A DNA stretch of 28,620 nt from Deltaproteobacteria bacterium (GTDB lineage: Bacteria; JAEEML01), in contig JAEEML010000085.1 in assembly GCA_016283195.1 (NCBI GenBank), positions 1-28,620 on the forward strand, read 5' to 3'. The position numbers and the translations under genes were made by a program. The notes beneath the pieces were generated by a model. That model was not told the DNA's origin, did not search any database, and worked only from the letters and a program-made list of their open reading frames with translations. Positions 23,079 to 28,620 of the stretch are shown piece after piece. Position 1 is the stretch's first letter. The number at the start of each line of letters is the position of its first letter.

Positions 23079-25621
23079 CTGATATTCCTCCTTTTTCGCC
23101 GCTTTTGGCTAAAATTACTCAGCCCGATCAAGATACGCTTTTAGATCTATTTTTGGAATATGTGAGCGGCCTTGGCTTAGAGCTCTACCAGGCGCAGGAA
23201 GAGGCGGTGCTGGAGCTTTTTGACCACCACCATGTTATTTTGAATACGCCCACCGGTTCCGGCAAGTCGCTGGTGGCTATGGCTCTCGCCTTTATGGCTA
23301 TGGCCGAAAAGCGGCGCTATTTTTATACTTGCCCCATAAAAGCGCTGGTAAACGAAAAGTTTTTTGCTCTTTGTGATGCCTTTGGTGCCCAAAATGTGGG
23401 CCTTATGACCGGTGACGGCGCTGTTAACGGCGAAGCGCCGCTCATTTGCTGCACTGCCGAAGTGCTGAGTAATATGGCTATTGCCCAAAGAGCCGCCGAT
23501 ATTGCCTATGTGGTGATGGACGAATTCCACTTTTATGGCGATAAAGAGCGCGGAGCCGCCTGGCATATTCCTCTTATTACCATGGATAAATGCCTCTTTT
23601 TGCTGATGTCGGCCACTTTGGGCGATACCGATAATATTGCGGGAGCTCTGGAAAGTTTCAGCGGCCGGAAGGTAGCTAAAGTTACCGGCGGTGAGCGGCC
23701 GGTGCCGCTTAATTTCAGCTATGAAGAGCTCACTTACACCGAAGCGGTAATGCGCCTCTTGGAAGAGAATAAAGCCCCGATTTATTTGGTTAATTTTACG
23801 CAAAAACACTGCGGCGAAAGGGCGCAGGGCTTAACCAGCTTGCCGCTTATTGATAAAGAGACGCGCAAAAAATTAAATGAGGATCTGGCGGCCGCCCGCT
23901 TTGATACGCCCTACGGCAAGGAGCTAAAGCGCTTTTTGCAAGCCGGGGTGGGGGTGCACCATGCCGGCCTTTTGCCCAAATACCGTTTTTTGGTGGAAAA
24001 ACTGGCCCAGAAGGGCTTTTTGAAGGTGGTTTCCGGCACCGACAGCCTGGGGGTGGGCGTTAATATCCCCATTCGCACCGTGCTCTTTAGCCAGCTCTGT
24101 AAATATGACGGCACCAAGAGCGCTCTCCTCACCGCCCGCCAGTTTCACCAGATTGCCGGCCGGGCCGGGCGGCGCGGCTTTGATGACACCGGCTATGTAG
24201 TGGCAATAGCTCCGGAACATATTGTGGAAAATAGGCGCATTGAGGCCAAAATAGTAAAAGACCCCCATTTAAAGAATAAACTGGTAAAAAAGACGCCGCC
24301 CAAATTTGGCTATGTGCCCTGGGATGAGGAATTTTTTAAAAAAATCATGGCCGCGCCGCCGGAGCCCTTGGCCCCGGTATTAAATATCGACCACGCCATG
24401 GTGCTCTCGGCCATCCAAAGCGGCGGCTCTTTGGGCTACGGCCACCTGATTGCCATTATAAGAGGCAGCCATCTTACTAAAGGGCAGCAGCATTTTCAGG
24501 TAAAAAGGGCCGCTATCCTGGCCAAATCACTGATAGAAGCCGAAGTGGTGCAAATAACTGCCGACCCGGCTAATCCGCTGGCCAAAGTTTTGGCCGTGCG
24601 CCCCGATTTTCAAGAAGATTTTTCTTTAAATCAAACGCTTTCCCTCTTTTTGGTAAAAGCGGCGGAGCTTTTTAACCCGGAGAGCGAACAATATGCCTTG
24701 GATATGCTCTCACTGGTGGAAGCCATTTGCGAGAATCCCGAGCAGATTCTTACGCGTCAGCTGGATAAAATAAAAAGTGAACTCATGAATCAGATGAAGG
24801 CGGAAGGGGTGCCTTACGAAGAGCGCATTGAGCGCCTTAATGAGGTGGAATACGAAAAGCCCAATGCCGAAGCCCTTTATGCCGCTTTTAATGAGTTTCG
24901 TCACCATCATCCTTGGACGGCCGGCAATACGGTACAGCCCAAATCCATCGCCCGTGACCTTTTTGAGCGCTCCATGGATTTTAATTATTATGTGGATTAT
25001 TACGGCCTTGAGCGCCAAGAAGGGCTATTACTACGCTATCTCTCCGAGGTGGTAAAGACAGCCGAACAGAATATTCCGCAAAAATATATAGATGAGCGCC
25101 TGGCTGAGCTCATTGCCTACCTGCGTACTCTGGTGCGCCGCGTCGATTCCACCTTGCTCGATGAGTGGGCAGAGCGCCTTGAACCTGATAAACGGCCACA
25201 GCGCCAGGCAGAAAAAGCGCCGCCAAAACCTGTTGATATTGCTAAAAATCGCCAGGAATTCTTTAGACGCCTTAAAGCCGAAGTGCGCATACTTCTCACA
25301 GCTATTGCCAAAAATGATTATGAGGGCGTTTTACTGGCCCTAAGGCCGGGGAGTGCGCCATTTAAAAATGAAAATGAATTTAAAGACTTTATGGCGCCTT
25401 ATTATGCCGAATACAGCGAGATAAATTGCATCCGCAAAGCGCTTCTTAGCGAATTTACCACCATTAGCGAGGCCGGCCCCAGGCTCTGGGCCATCAGCCA
25501 GGTGCTCCTTGATAAAGAGGGCGCCACCGAATTTGCTCTTAGCCTAAAGGTGGATTTAAATGGCCCCTATGAGGCCGATTTGCCGGTGATTGAGCTGAAA
25601 GAACTTTTGGGCGATATGTGA
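23075..25621 (+). CDS. SKI2-like DExH-box helicase with long C-terminal region
   Basis: An 848-residue superfamily 2 helicase. The motifs appear in order: NTPTGSGKS (Walker A, 57-65), DEFH (149-152), SAT (179-181) and QIAGRAGRRG (motif VI, 359-368). The C-terminal 450 residues are mostly helical and may correspond to the DUF3516-type tail seen in some bacterial SKI2/HelY-like proteins. Related enzymes act on RNA or branched nucleic acids, and the substrate cannot be told here. The start ATG overlaps the lpxK stop (ATGA). The partnership with a lipid A gene is probably operon layout rather than function. Confidence 0.92.
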   Translation: MTDIPPFSPLLAKITQPDQDTLLDLFLEYVSGLGLELYQAQEEAVLELFDHHHVILNTPTGSGKSLVAMALAFMAMAEKRRYFYTCPIKALVNEKFFALCDAFGAQNVGLMTGDGAVNGEAPLICCTAEVLSNMAIAQRAADIAYVVMDEFHFYGDKERGAAWHIPLITMDKCLFLLMSATLGDTDNIAGALESFSGRKVAKVTGGERPVPLNFSYEELTYTEAVMRLLEENKAPIYLVNFTQKHCGERAQGLTSLPLIDKETRKKLNEDLAAARFDTPYGKELKRFLQAGVGVHHAGLLPKYRFLVEKLAQKGFLKVVSGTDSLGVGVNIPIRTVLFSQLCKYDGTKSALLTARQFHQIAGRAGRRGFDDTGYVVAIAPEHIVENRRIEAKIVKDPHLKNKLVKKTPPKFGYVPWDEEFFKKIMAAPPEPLAPVLNIDHAMVLSAIQSGGSLGYGHLIAIIRGSHLTKGQQHFQVKRAAILAKSLIEAEVVQITADPANPLAKVLAVRPDFQEDFSLNQTLSLFLVKAAELFNPESEQYALDMLSLVEAICENPEQILTRQLDKIKSELMNQMKAEGVPYEERIERLNEVEYEKPNAEALYAAFNEFRHHHPWTAGNTVQPKSIARDLFERSMDFNYYVDYYGLERQEGLLLRYLSEVVKTAEQNIPQKYIDERLAELIAYLRTLVRRVDSTLLDEWAERLEPDKRPQRQAEKAPPKPVDIAKNRQEFFRRLKAEVRILLTAIAKNDYEGVLLALRPGSAPFKNENEFKDFMAPYYAEYSEINCIRKALLSEFTTISEAGPRLWAISQVLLDKEGATEFALSLKVDLNGPYEADLPVIELKELLGDM

Positions 25622-26166
25622 TTGATGTAGCTCTTTTAAAGGCCGATACCAACGCTCGCTGCTAAGAGAGATCTATCCTGTTTTCGCTGGTGGTTCGCCC
25701 AAATTTTAGGCTAAGTATGCCCGGAGCGCTATGCGCTTTTCTTGGACCTCTCCACTTAACTTATTGGATTTTTAAGAAAATCACCCCTCTGCCTGCGGCG
25801 CCCTCACCCAGACCATCAGAGCCAATTTTTACCACGCGCCGCCTCTCCATTTTTACAAATGGCGAGGGGCCTCATCTATTTGAATTTATATGCTTTCCAC
25901 AAATGGCTACCGAGCTCGCAGGGCGCGGGGCGGTAGCCCTGCACATAGCCCCCGGGAAAGAGCTGCTTTGGGACCTGGCAGACGGATGGCACAGCACAAA
26001 AGAAGCTATGAATCTGCAAACTCACATAAACATCAAGAAATATTATGACACCACGGGTTCCAAGGGTGTCCCTTGGTTGTGCGGAGGAAAGACTCCCGTT
26101 TCCCCTTTCACTACAGTAGCTATCTGCAGTGAAAATCAAATCTGAAATCAACGTACAAGGAAGGGA

Positions 26167-26217
26167 GCGGGAAGGAAAACCAGAGCGCTTCGAAAGTAGC
26201 GGGGTTTTCCTGCCCGC
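26167..26217. repeat. Strong imperfect hairpin with 15-bp arms
   Basis: GCGGGAAGGAAAACC (26167-26181) faces GGTTTTCCTGCCCGC (26203-26217) with one mismatch and a 21-nt loop. No T run follows on either strand, so it is not a classical intrinsic terminator. It resembles the hairpin units of repetitive extragenic palindromes. Confidence 0.6.
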
Positions 26218-26307
26218 AATGAAAAAAGAGATAAATTCCAATATGAACCAGCCACCAAAAAAAACGCGCGAGACACCCAAAATCGAGTTTTTAAATTTTG
26301 TTTTATC

Positions 26308-26334
26308 TTAAAAAACAACAACTTAATTTTTTAA
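26308..26334 (-). terminator. AT-only hairpin, possible weak terminator after the mannosyltransferase gene
   Basis: TTAAAAAA (26308-26315) and TTTTTTAA (26327-26334) form an 8-bp stem made only of A and T, 28 bp past the end of the minus-strand gene, with further T-rich sequence beyond. The lack of G:C pairs makes it a poor terminator, so the call is tentative. Confidence 0.25.
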
Positions 26335-26361
26335 AGGGGAGCAAGTGCCGAAAACAGGAAA

Positions 26362-27111
26362 CTAATTCTTATTGGCGAGGACCGACTTAGGATTGGGGAA
26401 GGGGTGCGTTTCCACTTTAAGAGCCCTAAGTTTCCACACCATGGTGAGCGCTTCGGTAAAGATGCCGCCGCTCATTTTTGAGGTGCCTTCAACGCGATCG
26501 ACAAAGACAAAAGGTAGCTCCGTTACTTGGTATCCCAATTTTACCGCCCGGTAATTCATCTCGATTTGAAAGCCAAAACCCGCTGTTTTTACGCCGCTTT
26601 TTAAAATATCTTCCAAAAGATTGCGCCGCCAACATTTGAAGCCGCCGGTAAGATCGCGCACTTTTACTCCCAAAACCAGGCGCGAGTAGAAGGAGCCGCC
26701 GCGGCTGATAAATTGCCTCTTTAAGGGCCAGTTTTCCGTGCCGCCGCCCTTTACATAGCGTGAAGCGATAACGAGGTCGGCTTTTTCGCTCTCGGCTATC
26801 ATCTTGGGAATCATACTCACCGGGTGACTAAAATCGGCATCCATTTGCAAAATGAGTTCATAGCCCTTAGCGATAGCCCAAGCAAAGCCCTCCAGATAAG
26901 CCTTGCCTAATCCCTCTTTGCCTTTTCTATGTAGCACATTAATGCGGCTGTCGGCGGCGGCCAGGCGGTCGGCAATTTCGCCGGTACCATCCGGGGAATT
27001 GTCATCTATAATGAGCAAATCAAGCGGGGAGCTTTCTAAAATTGCCTTGGAAATCTTTTCCAGATTCTCTTTTTCGTTGTAAGTGGGCAGGCAGACGACA
27101 GCTTTATTCAT
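26362..27111 (-). CDS. Polyprenol monophosphomannose synthase-like GT2 glycosyltransferase
   Basis: A 249-residue family 2 glycosyltransferase of the Dpm1 type. The nucleotide-sugar site shows LPTYNEKENL (8-17) and IDDNSPDG (35-42); the metal-binding DAD is at 91-93 in QMDADFSHP. No C-terminal membrane segment is present, as in the short Dpm1 form. It would transfer mannose (or another hexose) from GDP-sugar to polyprenyl phosphate at the membrane. An in-frame TTG lies 18 bp further upstream, but the ATG at 27111 has an AAAGGAG site and overlaps the lpxB stop by 8 nt, so I use the ATG. It follows lpxB in one transcription unit. Confidence 0.9.
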   Translation of the reverse strand: MNKAVVCLPTYNEKENLEKISKAILESSPLDLLIIDDNSPDGTGEIADRLAAADSRINVLHRKGKEGLGKAYLEGFAWAIAKGYELILQMDADFSHPVSMIPKMIAESEKADLVIASRYVKGGGTENWPLKRQFISRGGSFYSRLVLGVKVRDLTGGFKCWRRNLLEDILKSGVKTAGFGFQIEMNYRAVKLGYQVTELPFVFVDRVEGTSKMSGGIFTEALTMVWKLRALKVETHPFPNPKSVLANKN

Positions 27112-28321
27112 TTTGACTCCTTTCTTCAAGCGGCCTTGGGCCGGGAGAAGTGATATAAGGCTTTAATTGGGCGGCGACAGTATATGAGGCTTTATGCTCG
27201 CCCAAAAGGTTTTTTAAATGTAAAAGTTCATTTTTTAAAGTGTTTCTTTTAGTTTCGTCATAGAGCAGGGTGCTAAGTTCATCGGCGAGCGCCTCTGGGG
27301 TAAAATCATTTTGAATGAGCTCTTTTACCAAATTGCGACCGGCAATGAGGTTAACCAAAGAAATAGCTTTAACATCAACTAAATGCGAGAGGAAGAAAAA
27401 GGAGAGGGCACTTAAGCGATAAAAGACCACCAGCGGGCAGCCCAAAAGAGCAGTTTGCAAAGTGGCGGTGCCGCTACAGACGGCGGCGGCATCGCTGGCC
27501 AAAACAGCACTTTGGGCCGCCCCGTCTATAAGGCGCACATCGAGCTCTTTATAGGCGGCCAGCATGGCGCTGATAGGCTCTTTCAGCTCTGGCGCCGCCA
27601 CTGGGATGACAAAGGTTAAATGGCCGTGACGCTCAGTGAGCAGCCGCGCGGCGGCCAGAAGCCGCTCAAGGTGGCGGGCTATTTCGCTTTTGCGGGAACC
27701 GGGCAGGAGCGCCACCACCTTGGCGGCTTCCGGGAGCTTTAGCTCCCGCCTGGCTGCGGCCTGGCCCGGAAGAGCAGTTTGCTCTTCCACCAGCGGATGG
27801 CCCACAAATTCCACCGGCACGCCGTAATCTTTATAGAGCTTTTCCTCAAAGGGCAAAATCACCAGCATCTTATCCACCAGGCGGCGGATTTTTTTGATGC
27901 GTCCCTTACGCCAAGCCCACACCTGGGGGCTTATATAATAAAAAATGGGAATCCGCCGCCGGCGCAATCTTTGGGCCAGCCGCAGGTTAAAATCGGGTAA
28001 ATCCAGCAAAATAGCTGCCTGAGGGCGATAGAGATCGGCCGCAGCCAGGAGCCGCCGCGCGGCGCGGAAAATACGGGGCAAAGCCATAAGCACTTCGGTG
28101 AGGCCCATTACAGAAATCTCGCTACTTTTCACGATAGGCACAAAGCCTTCCGCTTCCATCAGCGGGCCGCCGATGCCAAAGATGAAGAGATCGGGGTCGG
28201 CCTCTTTCAGGCGCTTTACCACAAAAGAGCCGTGCAAATCGGCCGAGGCCTCCCCGGCCACCATCAAAATGGCCTTTTTAGGCAAAGTGGCTGGTATTGC
28301 TGCGGCTTCTTGGCTACTCAA
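27104..28321 (-). CDS. lpxB: Lipid-A-disaccharide synthase
   Basis: A 405-residue family 19 glycosyltransferase that joins UDP-diacylglucosamine and lipid X to make the lipid A disaccharide. Conserved landmarks: [10 protein letters not shown] (23-32), [13 protein letters not shown] (48-60), LLDLPDFN (105-112) and [15 protein letters not shown] (128-142). Length is slightly above the usual 380-390, the surplus lying at the N-terminus. The start is a TTG with a well-spaced AAGGAG. It is located 5 kb from lpxK on the opposite strand, so the two lipid A genes are not co-transcribed here. Confidence 0.95.
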   Translation of the reverse strand: MSSQEAAAIPATLPKKAILMVAGEASADLHGSFVVKRLKEADPDLFIFGIGGPLMEAEGFVPIVKSSEISVMGLTEVLMALPRIFRAARRLLAAADLYRPQAAILLDLPDFNLRLAQRLRRRRIPIFYYISPQVWAWRKGRIKKIRRLVDKMLVILPFEEKLYKDYGVPVEFVGHPLVEEQTALPGQAAARRELKLPEAAKVVALLPGSRKSEIARHLERLLAAARLLTERHGHLTFVIPVAAPELKEPISAMLAAYKELDVRLIDGAAQSAVLASDAAAVCSGTATLQTALLGCPLVVFYRLSALSFFFLSHLVDVKAISLVNLIAGRNLVKELIQNDFTPEALADELSTLLYDETKRNTLKNELLHLKNLLGEHKASYTVAAQLKPYITSPGPRPLEERSQNE

Positions 28322-28620
28322 TTGGGGGCTCCTTTCCTAAAACCCAGAGGCACTCTGGACTAAAGAGGGAGTTAAAGTCAAAAACTATTTTAGGGCAGAA
28401 ACTATTTTTACCCCTGGCCTGGGCTATAAAATTTTCAAATTTGGCGTAGGCGTCGAAAATTTGCCCCTGGAAGAAGATACCCTGTTCGGTAAAAGCGTAT
28501 GGAGCGCGCCTTAGCCCCATTTTATCGGCATTGGAGGTCGCAAATTGCGACTTCCAATGGGCAAATTCTTCATTATTCAATTGAAACATAAAGTTTTCAG
28601 GAAACCGTTCAATATTGCGC
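28314..28620 (-). CDS. ORF6N-domain protein, 5' end outside the window, probably truncated
   Basis: The minus-strand frame is open from the right edge and reads [20 protein letters not shown], then [15 protein letters not shown], the typical ORF6N domain of phage- and mobile-element-linked DNA-binding proteins. After TEQG, family members continue with a GVAMLSS-like segment. Here the sequence diverges ([16 protein letters not shown]) and ends at a stop that lies 8 nt inside lpxB. The N-terminus is off the window. The loss of the expected continuation suggests a truncated or degenerate gene that now abuts lpxB. Confidence 0.7.
   Translation of the reverse strand, partial: RNIERFPENFMFQLNNEEFAHWKSQFATSNADKMGLRRAPYAFTEQGIFFQGQIFDAYAKFENFIAQARGKNSFCPKIVFDFNSLFSPECLWVLGKEPPIE

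Larger units (their letters stand above)
25622..26361. other. 740-bp hairpin-rich intergenic region
   Basis: This lies between convergent genes: the helicase on plus and the glycosyltransferase on minus. A 151-codon frame at 25690-26145 (GTG start, no ribosome-binding site, unrecognisable product) and overlapping minus frames look non-coding. Instead there are several perfect or near-perfect stems: 25918-25942 (GCAGGGC/GCCCTGC), 26060-26076 (CCAAGGG-TGT-CCCTTGG), 26109-26131 (7 of 8 pairs) and 26167-26217 (15-bp arms, one mismatch). No tRNA, rRNA, RNase P, tmRNA or SRP RNA motif fits. It may hold a non-coding RNA, a repeat element or the remains of a lost gene. Confidence 0.5.

Noticed and set aside
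25690-26145. 151-codon open frame after the helicase, and a 134-codon frame on the opposite strand
   Set aside because: No ribosome-binding site at the GTG, no recognisable family, Pro-rich low-complexity start, and the frame runs through several hairpins. Kept only as part of the intergenic description.
26080-26220. RNase P RNA, suggested by GGAGGAAAG at about 26082
   Set aside because: The other universally conserved RNase P elements (such as the ACAGNA and AGAG segments at proper spacing) are missing and the structured region is too short.

Overview
The window looks like the chromosome of a Gram-negative bacterium. It carries lipid A biosynthesis genes (lpxK and lpxB), a GGDEF signalling protein and a threonyl-tRNA synthetase. 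The taxon cannot be fixed from the sequence alone. An anti-phage island of about 15 kb (roughly 2.5 to 17.8 kb) sits between a minus-strand host operon and thrS.

Left flank (1-2331, minus strand): a compact three-gene operon encoding a DUF2262-like protein, a MoxR/dynein-type AAA+ ATPase and a protein cut by the window edge. A gene-poor stretch (2332-2691) follows, with a widely spaced inverted repeat and a plausible promoter for the island.

Island (2692-17778, plus strand): a small XRE-type regulator leads into a BREX type 1-like operon: brxA, brxB, brxC, pglX, pglZ. It departs from the textbook layout in three ways. (1) pglX is in two open pieces, an 851-residue methyltransferase/target-recognition part and a 328-residue C-terminal part. 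Between them lie a 34-codon ORF, an AAA_21/RecF-like ATPase and a DUF4276 TOPRIM-like protein, which together resemble a PARIS (AriA/AriB) abortive-infection module. (2) An AlbA_2/Schlafen-type ATP-binding protein sits between pglX and pglZ. (3) No brxL follows pglZ; thrS begins after a 173-bp gap. The accessory genes and the presumed target-recognition part of PglX are visibly more AT-rich than the BREX core, which suggests modular exchange. BREX would mark self DNA through PglX and block unmodified phage. The embedded ATPase/TOPRIM pair could act as a second, suicidal layer if phage disarm the first.

Right flank: thrS (lacking the usual N-terminal TGS domain, with a hairpin next to its ribosome-binding site), a 61-codon gene and a GGDEF protein with an intact inhibitory-site motif. 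Then, behind a good promoter, come a putative secreted protein, lpxK and a SKI2-like helicase; the last two overlap by 4 nt. A 740-bp stretch rich in hairpins (25622-26361) separates these from a minus-strand lpxB / polyprenol-phosphate mannosyltransferase pair. At the right edge is an ORF6N-type protein that appears truncated and runs into the start of lpxB.
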